From the NCBI GenBank assembly GCA_937907455.1, contig CALESQ010000082.1:12858-76857 (forward strand): 64,000 bases of DNA. The letters run 5' to 3'. Below are positions 57,826 through 64,000 of this stretch, piece after piece. Source of the stretch: an uncultured Caldilineales bacterium. GTDB lineage: Bacteria; Chloroflexota; Anaerolineae; JAAEKA01. Under the pieces are notes generated by a model. That model worked only from the letters and a program-made list of their open reading frames with translations, was not told the origin of the DNA and searched no databases. Position numbers and translations under genes: made by a program. The first letter of the stretch is position 1. Every line of letters begins with the position of its first letter.

Positions 57826-58287
57826 ATGCTCGACCAAAGTTACATTGGCAAGAAGCTGCCGACGATCCGCTATCAGGTGGATGCCAGCAAGATCCGTGAG
57901 CTGGCCGGTGCGCTGGGCGACGATAACCCGCTGTTCCATGACAAAGCCGCCGCGCAGGCCGCGGGCTATGATGACATTGTAGCACCGCTGACTTTTCCCA
58001 CGCTGTTCCGCTTCTGGGGTGGCACGGCCGCGGGCGCAGAAACGCGCAGCCTGCTGCAACAGATGGGCGCGAACGTGCTGCGCATCCTGCACGGCGAAGA
58101 AGAATACGAATACTTCAGCCCCTTGCAGCCGGGTGATGACATCAGCGGCGAACTGGAAATCCTCAGCATTGATCGCAAAGAGGGCAGTTCCGGCGCGATG
58201 GATATGGTCAAAACGCAGGCTACTTACCGCGATCAAAACGGCGATGTGAAGGCGATCACCCGCGCCACGATGGTGGTGCGGTGGTAA
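57826..58287 (+). CDS. MaoC N-half (HadA/FAS1-type) dehydratase subunit
   Basis: A 153-residue hot-dog fold protein of the MaoC_dehydrat_N/HadA type: SYIGKKLPTIRYQVDASKIR, ELAGALGDDNPLFHDKAAAQ, PLTFPTLFRFWGGTAAGAET, ILHGEEEYEYFSPLQPGDDI and KTQATYRDQNGDVKAITRAT. In mycobacterial HadAB and in two-domain MaoC hydratases this half shapes the substrate tunnel while the partner carries the catalytic Asp/His. It would pair with the next gene to form a mesaconyl-CoA hydratase. CAGGAG precedes ATG 57826. The TAA stop is the first unit of a (TAACTCG)10 array. Confidence 0.82.
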   Translation: MLDQSYIGKKLPTIRYQVDASKIRELAGALGDDNPLFHDKAAAQAAGYDDIVAPLTFPTLFRFWGGTAAGAETRSLLQQMGANVLRILHGEEEYEYFSPLQPGDDISGELEILSIDRKEGSSGAMDMVKTQATYRDQNGDVKAITRATMVVRW

Positions 58288-58354
58288 CTCGTAACTCGTA
58301 ACTCGTAACTCGTAACTCGTAACTCGTAACTCGTAACTCGTAACTCGTAACTCG
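58285..58354 (+). repeat. (TAACTCG)10 array starting on a stop codon
   Basis: Ten perfect 7-bp units from 58285 to 58354. The first TAA is the stop of the hydratase A gene. A further variant run (TTACGCATTACGTATTACG) lies at 58393-58411. Heptamers keep repeating TAA in all three frames. Confidence 0.95.
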
Positions 58355-58466
58355 AAGCATACCATCCTTGCAGTCTGTGATGTCAAATCCGTGTTACGCA
58401 TTACGTATTACGTGTTACAGAACGCTGATAGGTCCGCCTGCCATTGGCATGGAACGAGGATAATTC

Positions 58467-58880
58467 ATGACCCCCAACTACGAAACCATCCAGGTTGGCG
58501 ACGCGCTGCCCAGCCTGAGCAAGCCCGCGATCACGGAAGTGCAACTGGTGCGCTACAGTGGTGCGAGCGGCGACTTTAACCCCATCCACACCGTGCATCA
58601 GGCGGGCGTGGACAGCGGCAACGGCGGCGTGATTACGCACGGCATGGTGATTATGGGGTTCGTCGGCCAAATGATCACCAATTGGGTGCGCCCTGACCAG
58701 GTGCGCAAGTTCGGTGTGCGCTTCACCGGCATCAGTCGGCCCGGCGACGAGATCACCGTCACGGGCAAGGTCATCGAGAAGTTCATGGTGAACGGCGAGC
58801 CGCGCGTGCGCTGCGAAGTAGAAGCCGCGGATCAGGCTGGTCAGCGCAAGGTGAAAGGCGAGTTCGTCGCCGCGCTGTAA
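58467..58880 (+). CDS. MaoC catalytic half (HadB-type) dehydratase subunit, mesaconyl-CoA hydratase candidate
   Basis: A 137-residue hot-dog protein with the hydratase-2 motif VRYSGASGDFNPIHTVHQAG (Asp and His of the catalytic D-x4-H) and GGVITHGMVIMGFVGQMITN (substrate loop), then FGVRFTGISRPGDEITVTGK and CEVEAADQAGQRKVKGEFVA. With the preceding HadA-type subunit it resembles HadAB heterodimers and the two halves of single-chain MaoC hydratases. In context the reaction would be mesaconyl-CoA to beta-methylmalyl-CoA. GAGGA precedes ATG 58467. The gene ends the cluster; 216 bases of unrelated sequence follow before dps. Confidence 0.83.
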   Translation: MTPNYETIQVGDALPSLSKPAITEVQLVRYSGASGDFNPIHTVHQAGVDSGNGGVITHGMVIMGFVGQMITNWVRPDQVRKFGVRFTGISRPGDEITVTGKVIEKFMVNGEPRVRCEVEAADQAGQRKVKGEFVAAL

Positions 58881-59096
58881 TTCTCTTCTTAATCCCAAGA
58901 AATTTGTAGCTGTCACTACATCTTTTTGCAGCGATCAACGGTATGCTTGCTTAAGCACGCGTCCAGGAATAACTCTCGAAATAGCCGGGTCATCAATTGC
59001 GCACCATCCCGAAGTCGCCGGTCAAAACAGGATGTTATTCTTGGCTAGTTCTAAGCAAAATCCTTACCCTAAATCGTTTTCAACAGGAGATAAAAG

Positions 59097-59585
59097 ATGA
59101 CAACAAAGACTTTCAACACCAGCATTGATTTACCTGCTAAGACTCGCACGGCTATGGTGGCATTGCTCAACCAGCAATTGGCCGATAGCAGCGATCTATA
59201 CACCCAAACCAAACATGCCCATTGGAACGTCAAAGGCCCGCAGTTCATTGCGCTGCATGAGCTCTTCGACGACTTAGCCGAAGGGCTTGAAGGACACATG
59301 GACGAAATCGCCGAGCGTGCATCAGCACTGGGCGGTCACGTCATGGGTACAGCACGCATGGCCGCGGCTGCCTCTACCCTGCCTGAGTATCCTGCAGGCG
59401 TGTTTGGCAGCATGGAAACCGTCGCTGCATTGGTCGAGCGCTACGCCGCGCTGGCCAAGTCTACTCGGGCCGCCATTGACACTGCGGACAAAGCCTCAGA
59501 TGCAGACACCGCCGATCTATTCACGGGTGTTTCCCGCTTCCTGGATAAGTCCCTGTGGTTCCTGGAGGCTCATACACAGGCGTAA
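59097..59585 (+). CDS. dps: Dps-family DNA-binding ferritin-like protein
   Basis: A 162-residue four-helix protein that oxidises and stores iron and protects DNA under starvation or peroxide stress. The intersubunit ferroxidase site is in SSDLYTQTKHAHWNVKGPQF (His) and LHELFDDLAEGLEGHMDEIA (Asp/Glu), followed by ERASALGGHVMGTARMAAAA. The C-terminal helix (DKSLWFLEAHTQ) is normal. AGGAGATAAAAG precedes ATG 59097. A Rho-independent terminator follows. Confidence 0.94.
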   Translation: MTTKTFNTSIDLPAKTRTAMVALLNQQLADSSDLYTQTKHAHWNVKGPQFIALHELFDDLAEGLEGHMDEIAERASALGGHVMGTARMAAAASTLPEYPAGVFGSMETVAALVERYAALAKSTRAAIDTADKASDADTADLFTGVSRFLDKSLWFLEAHTQA

Positions 59586-59604
59586 AAGCTTGCTTCAATA
59601 CGCT

Positions 59605-59641
59605 AACGAGCCTTGCCGTGTGGCAAGGCTCGTTTCTTTAA
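59605..59641 (+). terminator. Rho-independent terminator of dps
   Basis: A 13-bp stem AACGAGCCTTGCC/GGCAAGGCTCGTT with a 4-base loop (GTGT) and the tail TTCTTTAATG, 20 bases after the dps stop. Confidence 0.85.
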
Positions 59642-59654
59642 TGCGAGGAAAACA

Positions 59655-59933
59655 ATGGATTTTCATCTCGACGATCTTGTCTTGCGCCATAACAAAGAAG
59701 AAAAATGCTTTGAAGCCCTGCTCCAGGACCATCGGTTGGCTCATGTGCAGTACCAGTGCGAGCCGGGACGCATGATATTTACTCACACCGTGGTGCAACC
59801 TGCGGCCCGCGGCAAAGGGGTAGCCGGCCAGTTGGTGCAACACGCACTGAACTACGCCCGCGCTGAAGGGTTGACTCCTGTGCCGGTCTGCTCCTACGTC
59901 CAGCGCTACTTAAAGGAGCATCCGCAGGCATAA
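59655..59933 (+). CDS. Short GNAT N-acetyltransferase-like protein (YjdJ type)
   Basis: A 92-residue protein of the small GNAT subgroup. It contains VLRHNKEEKCFEALLQDHRL, HVQYQCEPGRMIFTHTVVQP and the acetyl-CoA loop PAARGKGVAGQLVQHALNYA, then ARAEGLTPVPVCSYVQRYLK with the conserved Cys/Tyr end typical of YjdJ-like proteins. Substrate unknown. ATG 59655 is supported by GCGAGG upstream; a longer upstream frame would start inside the dps terminator. It sits between the dps terminator and a second terminator before the SulP gene. Confidence 0.82.
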   Translation: MDFHLDDLVLRHNKEEKCFEALLQDHRLAHVQYQCEPGRMIFTHTVVQPAARGKGVAGQLVQHALNYARAEGLTPVPVCSYVQRYLKEHPQA

Positions 59934-60030
59934 CCGGCACAGAATGGCAAAGCGAGCTTTGCTCGGCTTGACGCTGTGGTTATTTTGCCTATAATTCGTA
60001 CCGTACCAACAATGAACGGTTGGCAGGCCG

Positions 60031-60059
60031 ATCCGCCCTTGCAGGCGGATTGTTTTTTT
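60031..60059 (+). terminator. Rho-independent terminator/attenuator upstream of SulP
   Basis: A 7-bp stem ATCCGCC/GGCGGAT with a 6-base loop followed by TGTTTTTTTA, only 13 bases before the SulP start. It would end transcripts from the GNAT gene or attenuate SulP. Confidence 0.8.
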
Positions 60060-60071
60060 ACCAGAGGCTTT

Positions 60072-61727
60072 ATGCAGCGGCGCAATCTCCTTCAACTTTA
60101 TCGCGACGAATTCTCCAACTACAACGCGGCAAAATTTCGGCAGGATTTGCTGGCTGGGCTGACCGTGGCCGCAGTAGCCCTGCCGCTGGCACTGGCCTTC
60201 GGCGTGGCATCCGGCGCATCCGCGGCCGCGGGTCTGGTGACGGCGGTACTGTCCGGTCTGCTGATCGGCCTGCTGTCCGGCGCGCCCTATCAGATCTCCG
60301 GCCCGACCGGCGCGATGAGCGCGGTGCTGATCGTGCTGGCCCAGCAATACGGGCTAGCAGGTATCTGGCTGGCAGGCGCCATTGCGGGCGTGCTGCTGCT
60401 GGTGATTGGCATCCTGCGGCTGGGGCGTTTCATTGCCTTCGTGCCTGCGCCTGTCATTACCGGCTTCACCTCCGGCATTGCGCTGATTATCTTCATCGGC
60501 CAGATTGACAACTTCCTGGGCACGAAAACGCCGGGCGCTGATGCAGCGCTCTTCAAGCTGTTGGGTTACACCAAAGGCGGTTTCAACATAGATTGGCACA
60601 CGGCCGTGCTGGGCCTGGTGGTGATTGCCACCATGCTGCTGTGGCCGAAACGGTGGGCGCTGCGTTTCCCCTCGTCGCTGATGGGGATCATCGTGGCGAC
60701 CGCCCTCAATGCCCTGCTCGGCTGGCCCGTACCGGTGATCGGCGACATCCCCAAGACCCTGCTGCTGGCCGAGCGCCTGCACCTGAGCGACTTCGCCGCG
60801 GTGGACTTGCGCGGGCTGGTCGCGCCGATCCTGTCCATTACCGCGCTGGGGGCGGTGGAAAGCCTGCTCTGCGGCGCGGTCGCCAGCAACATGACCGGTA
60901 TTCGCTTGCAGGCCAATCAGGAATTGATCGCGCAGGGCGTCGGCAACATCGTGATCCCCTTCTTTGGCGGCGTACCCGCCACCGCAGCCATCGCACGCAC
61001 AAGCGTGGGCATCAAGTCGGGCGGGCAAACGCGCCTGGTCAGCATTATCCACGCGCTGGCATTGCTGGCTTCGATGTTCGTGCTTGCACCGGTGATGTCG
61101 CGCATTCCCCTCAGTGCGCTGGCTGGCGTGCTGATGGTGACCGCCTGGCGCATGAATGAATGGTCCGGCATTCGTTCGATTTTCAGCCACCGCTTTAAGA
61201 CTGCCATCCTCACCTTCATTGTTACGTTGCTGGCGACTATCACTTTCGACCTGACACAGGCTATTCTGATCGGCGTGTTTATCTCCGGGCTGTTCTATCT
61301 TAGCCAGAGTGCCAGCATTGACATCACCGTGCAGCCTGTGGATGCAGAAAAGCTGCGCCAGCGCGGCATCGGCGTAAAGGGCGATTGCCGTCATGTCAAA
61401 GTGGCGTACCTGACCGGCCCGCTGTTTTTTGCGGCTACAGGCAATTTCAGCGAAGCCTTTGCGCAACTAGAGGGCACTCAGGTGTTGATTCTTTCCATGC
61501 GCGCTGTGCCGTTGATTGACATCAGCGGGCTGGAGGCAATGGCCGCGCTGCACAAACGGTTGCATGCTGTCGGCGGCGTGTTGATGCTGGCCGCGGTCAA
61601 CGACAAGGTACTCAGCTATCTGCACCGCGGCGGTCTGACTGAGGAAATCGGCGAAGACTGCATTTTCTGGAGCGCCGATCAGGCGATCCTCGCCGCCGAA
61701 AAGCTGCCATGTCACTACTGTCCATAA
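60072..61727 (+). CDS. SulP family anion transporter with STAS domain
   Basis: A 551-residue membrane protein with about 12-14 transmembrane segments followed by a STAS domain. LLAGLTVAAVALPLALAFGV is the first SulP signature, and APYQISGPTGAMSAVLIVLA and FGGVPATAAIARTSVGIKSG are characteristic. The C-terminal STAS domain (~residues 445-545) includes VLILSMRAVPLIDISGLEAM. Substrates of the family include sulfate, bicarbonate and other anions. Bicarbonate import would suit a carboxylase-bearing cell, but this is speculation. ATG 60072 follows AGAGG. It is not coupled to neighbours. Confidence 0.92.
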   Translation: MQRRNLLQLYRDEFSNYNAAKFRQDLLAGLTVAAVALPLALAFGVASGASAAAGLVTAVLSGLLIGLLSGAPYQISGPTGAMSAVLIVLAQQYGLAGIWLAGAIAGVLLLVIGILRLGRFIAFVPAPVITGFTSGIALIIFIGQIDNFLGTKTPGADAALFKLLGYTKGGFNIDWHTAVLGLVVIATMLLWPKRWALRFPSSLMGIIVATALNALLGWPVPVIGDIPKTLLLAERLHLSDFAAVDLRGLVAPILSITALGAVESLLCGAVASNMTGIRLQANQELIAQGVGNIVIPFFGGVPATAAIARTSVGIKSGGQTRLVSIIHALALLASMFVLAPVMSRIPLSALAGVLMVTAWRMNEWSGIRSIFSHRFKTAILTFIVTLLATITFDLTQAILIGVFISGLFYLSQSASIDITVQPVDAEKLRQRGIGVKGDCRHVKVAYLTGPLFFAATGNFSEAFAQLEGTQVLILSMRAVPLIDISGLEAMAALHKRLHAVGGVLMLAAVNDKVLSYLHRGGLTEEIGEDCIFWSADQAILAAEKLPCHYCP

Positions 61728-61737
61728 AAATCACTGG

Positions 61738-61766
61738 TTGACACCTCCAGAGGGGGAGGCTATAAT
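61738..61766 (+). promoter_or_regulatory. Consensus sigma-70-type promoter of the R-M genes
   Basis: Perfect TTGACA (61738-61743), 17-base spacer, perfect TATAAT (61761-61766). The spacer holds CCTCC/GGAGG arms that could be an operator. It begins only 11 bases after the SulP stop. The transcript start is expected near 61773, about 130 bases before the methyltransferase ATG. Confidence 0.85.
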
Positions 61767-61794
61767 GAAACAGACAAGCCATCAGAGGCGGATA

Positions 61795-61861
61795 AGCTAT
61801 TTATCTCGTCAGCCAAGATTCAGGCCAATCCATCACACTCTTCTGATTTTTATAAATAGCT
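61795..61861 (+). other. Leader inverted repeat before the methyltransferase
   Basis: Perfect 10-bp arms AGCTATTTAT (61795-61804) and ATAAATAGCT (61852-61861) in the 5' leader, which could form a stem around a 47-base loop and influence methyltransferase expression. Confidence 0.55.
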
Positions 61862-61904
61862 AAGTCCTGTAAGCCTGTTTTTAGTAGACTGCAAAAGACT
61901 CGAC

Positions 61905-63356
61905 ATGGCAACCTACAGCGATACCCATAAAAAAGCACAACTGGGCCAATTTTTCACACCTCAGGCTATTGCCGATTTTATGACAGCGCTTTTTCCCCCC
62001 GCGCGCGGCTCCTGTCGTTTATTGGATGCCGGCGCGGGCACGGGAGCATTGTCCGCTGCTTTTCTGAGCAAATGGCGTCAAGGCGGATTCCAGTTCGACT
62101 CTGTCCATTTGGATGCCTACGAGATAGATCCCTCTCTCCATCCCCTGTTACTGACGACGCTGGCTCCTTACCGCGGCGATAATTTAACCCTCAATGTGTA
62201 CACGGAAGATTTCATCCTGTCCGGGCAAACCTCCACCGTTGATTCTTTGTTTTCGGTTGCCCGCGGCCCCTATACTCATATAATTCTTAACCCGCCTTAC
62301 AAGAAAATCAACAGTCAGTCGCTGCATCGGCAGGTTTTACGGCGTTTAGGTATCGAAACAGTTAATCTTTACTCTGCTTTTATGGCATTGGCTATAGCTC
62401 AGGCAGCACCGGGCGCACAGATTGTAGCTATTATTCCGCGCAGTTTTTGCAACGGGCCTTATTACCGGCCATTTCGTGAATATCTGCTGCAGCATACAGC
62501 AATCAGGCGTATTCATCTTTTTGCTGCGCGCAACAAGGCATTTGAAGAAGATCGCGTGTTGCAGGAAAACATCATCATTCACCTGGAACGTGATGCACAG
62601 CAAGCCGAAGTGGTCGTTTCAACCTCAACCGATCACCAGTTCCATGATATTCAAACTGGTGAATACACCTTTGCAGAAATTGTTTTGCCAAACGAGTCAG
62701 AACGCTTTATCCACATTCCTGTCCCCTCGACTAAACACCAGACCGAGACGCCTTCGATTATTTGCTGTACGCTCGATGATCTAGATCTGGAGGTCTCAAC
62801 TGGCCCGATCGTTGATTTTCGTTTAAAACCGCATTTACGCGCGATGCCGAGCGCGCAAACTGTGCCACTTTTATATCCCGGTCATTTTACCGGAAGCCGC
62901 GCTCGCTGGCCTATTGCCGGTATAAAAAAACCGAACGCCATCGAGCTTAATCGCGACACTATGAAATGGCTTTATCCAAGTGGTTATTACTGCGTAGTAC
63001 GTCGGTTTTCCTCCAAAGAAGAGAAACGTCGCATCGTAGCCAGTGTGGTGGACCCTGTCGTATTTGGAAAGGCTGAACTATTGGGTTTCGAAAACCATTT
63101 AAATCTCTTTCATCAAGGTAAACGGGGCCTTCCTGAAGCATTGGCTTATGGTTTAACAGCTTTTCTCAATACCACAGCTGTAGATATCAAATTTCGCCGT
63201 TTCAACGGTCACACCCAGGTGAATGCCACAGATCTAAGAGCTATGAAATATCCCAGCCGCGATATCTTGAATCGTCTAGGCGAGTGGGCCATGCAACAGG
63301 AAACCCTGACACAAGACTTAATCGATTCCAAACTGAGCGCCCTCTATGACGAATAA
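61905..63356 (+). CDS. N6-adenine DNA methyltransferase, PstI/BsuBI-like
   Basis: A 483-residue type II amino-methyltransferase. Residue ~15 onward shows KAQLGQFFTPQAIADFMTAL (motif X), LLDAGAGTGALSAAFLSKWR (SAM motif I) and YTHIILNPPYKKINSQSLHR (catalytic NPPY of N6-adenine enzymes). The C-terminal region has HFTGSRARWPIAGIKKPNAI and FKLNLFHQGKRGLPEAL-like target-recognition elements. The gene partner is a PstI/BsuBI-type endonuclease gene that overlaps its last 11 bases, which fits an M.PstI/M.BsuBI assignment. AT-richer codon use than the surrounding genes suggests recent acquisition. Confidence 0.88.
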   Translation: MATYSDTHKKAQLGQFFTPQAIADFMTALFPPARGSCRLLDAGAGTGALSAAFLSKWRQGGFQFDSVHLDAYEIDPSLHPLLLTTLAPYRGDNLTLNVYTEDFILSGQTSTVDSLFSVARGPYTHIILNPPYKKINSQSLHRQVLRRLGIETVNLYSAFMALAIAQAAPGAQIVAIIPRSFCNGPYYRPFREYLLQHTAIRRIHLFAARNKAFEEDRVLQENIIIHLERDAQQAEVVVSTSTDHQFHDIQTGEYTFAEIVLPNESERFIHIPVPSTKHQTETPSIICCTLDDLDLEVSTGPIVDFRLKPHLRAMPSAQTVPLLYPGHFTGSRARWPIAGIKKPNAIELNRDTMKWLYPSGYYCVVRRFSSKEEKRRIVASVVDPVVFGKAELLGFENHLNLFHQGKRGLPEALAYGLTAFLNTTAVDIKFRRFNGHTQVNATDLRAMKYPSRDILNRLGEWAMQQETLTQDLIDSKLSALYDE

Positions 63357-63963
63357 AGGCGATACTATTCAAGCTGCTTTGACGGTGCTTGAAACTTTGG
63401 GGGTGCCTAAAGCACAGCAGAATGAGCGATCAGCCGTTTGTTTGCTCGCTCTTTTGAATTTGCCCCCTCATAAGCCGTGGAGCTTTGCTGAAGCTCCCCT
63501 GATTGGCATAACTCCCATTATGGAATGGGTAAAAAACCATTACGGCAAAGTCTATGCACCCAACACACGCGAAACATTTCGGCGTTATACTATTCATCAG
63601 TTTTGTAATGCCGGAATCGTTGCGATTAATCCCGACAATCCGCTTCGTCCGATCAATAGCCCCCATACGGTTTATCAAATCCAACCGGCTGTCCTTGAGT
63701 TACTACGTACGTTTGGCGACTCGAGCTGGAACGTCGCGTTGACCGCCTATTTAGCTGCACGCGAAGCACTGCTTGTACGCTATGCACATGAACGCATCCA
63801 ACAACGAATTCCCGTCCGAATAGCTTCTGATCATACGCTTTCTCTCAGTGCGGGTGAACACAACGAGTTGCTGCGAGCGATTATTGAAGAGTTTGCACCT
63901 CGTTTCGCCCCGGCTAGCCATTTGATATACATGGGTGATACAGGTAACTTGAGTTTAGACTAA
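63346..63963 (+). CDS. PstI/BsuBI-like restriction endonuclease, C-terminally truncated
   Basis: A 205-residue protein matching the N-terminal (helix-turn-helix-like) part of PstI/BsuBI endonucleases: RSAVCLLALLNLPPHKPWSF, KNHYGKVYAPNTRETFRRYT, IHQFCNAGIVAINPDNPLRP and SPHTVYQIQPAVLELLRTFG. It ends LIYMGDTGNLSLD then TAA, just where the catalytic domain should continue with further acidic and basic residues; family members are about 315-325 residues. So the catalytic core is lost or only its first motif (GDTGN) remains. ATG 63346 lies in the methyltransferase stop region. Whether a later exon-like fragment follows cannot be seen, as the window ends. Confidence 0.75.
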   Translation: MTNKGDTIQAALTVLETLGVPKAQQNERSAVCLLALLNLPPHKPWSFAEAPLIGITPIMEWVKNHYGKVYAPNTRETFRRYTIHQFCNAGIVAINPDNPLRPINSPHTVYQIQPAVLELLRTFGDSSWNVALTAYLAAREALLVRYAHERIQQRIPVRIASDHTLSLSAGEHNELLRAIIEEFAPRFAPASHLIYMGDTGNLSLD

Positions 63964-64000
63964 CGGCCAACGGCTCGGCAGGGCCGAGTTGGCGAACTTG
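63961..64000. other. Terminal bulged palindrome after the truncated endonuclease
   Basis: CCAACGGCTCGGC pairs with GCCGAGTTGG if GG is bulged out, and GCCAAC pairs with GTTGGC. It starts at the TAA stop (CTAACGGCC). The form resembles the folded stem of an integron attC site or of a dispersed palindrome, but the window ends before the other side. Confidence 0.3.

Noticed and set aside
1..64000. tRNA or rRNA genes
   Set aside because: I looked in all gaps for GGTTCGA-type T-loops with cloverleaf ends and for rRNA-like blocks and saw none; a covariance search would settle it.

Overview
This 64 kb window is a bacterial chromosome segment, probably from a member of the Chloroflexota (Anaerolineae/Caldilineae-like). 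That placement is an inference. It rests on the mix of families (RHS proteins ending in DNRLRE-like sequence, a PspA / solute-binding / VWA locus, a DUF6986 aldolase, many short dispersed palindromes) and is not backed by any marker search. No rRNA, tRNA or CRISPR was found.

Layout. 0.2-8.7 kb: housekeeping and surface genes (dCTP deaminase, MFS transporter, DinB-like, SufE, a secreted beta-propeller/dockerin protein, YitT, HMG-CoA reductase with an unusual N-terminus). 8.77-16.8 kb: a decayed RHS (polymorphic toxin) region on the minus strand. It holds four toxin-tip/immunity pairs, several RHS core remnants and an embedded PIN toxin-antitoxin pair. Short palindromic insertions break the RHS frame at the same codons in separate copies. 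17.3-21.9 kb: a glycosyltransferase/methyltransferase operon behind a near-consensus promoter. 21.9-25.2 kb: NUDIX, NYN-HEAT and urocanate hydratase. 25.2-27.0 kb: a RAYT transposase with a 1.2 kb array of 54- and 90-bp palindromic units. 27.0-34.0 kb: a minus-strand envelope cluster (HEAT, LivK-like lipoprotein, coiled-coil membrane protein, solute-binding/VWA fusion, solute-binding protein, PspA), followed by secA, asd and rtcB. 41.1-50.1 kb: thiolase, cyclase, glutaredoxin, thioredoxin reductase, rsmD, P450 divergent from a TetR regulator, DUF4256 and others.

50.6-58.9 kb is the most striking region. Six consecutive plus-strand genes can be read as an ethylmalonyl-CoA pathway: crotonyl-CoA carboxylase/reductase, methylsuccinyl-CoA dehydrogenase, a DUF6986 CitE-like lyase, the catalytic subunit of a B12-dependent mutase, and a two-gene MaoC hydratase. 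Together they would convert crotonyl-CoA plus CO2 to glyoxylate and propionyl-CoA, allowing acetyl-CoA assimilation without the glyoxylate shunt. The carboxylase/reductase carries four C-terminal CBS domains, a possible built-in adenine-nucleotide sensor. The mutase has no B12 domain, so its partner must lie elsewhere. Four of the five gene junctions carry a short repeat or hairpin beginning at or just after the upstream stop codon, and the same repeat family occurs elsewhere in the window.

59-64 kb: Dps, a small GNAT, a SulP transporter, then a PstI/BsuBI-like methyltransferase behind a perfect TTGACA-17-TATAAT promoter and a prematurely ending endonuclease gene at the window edge.
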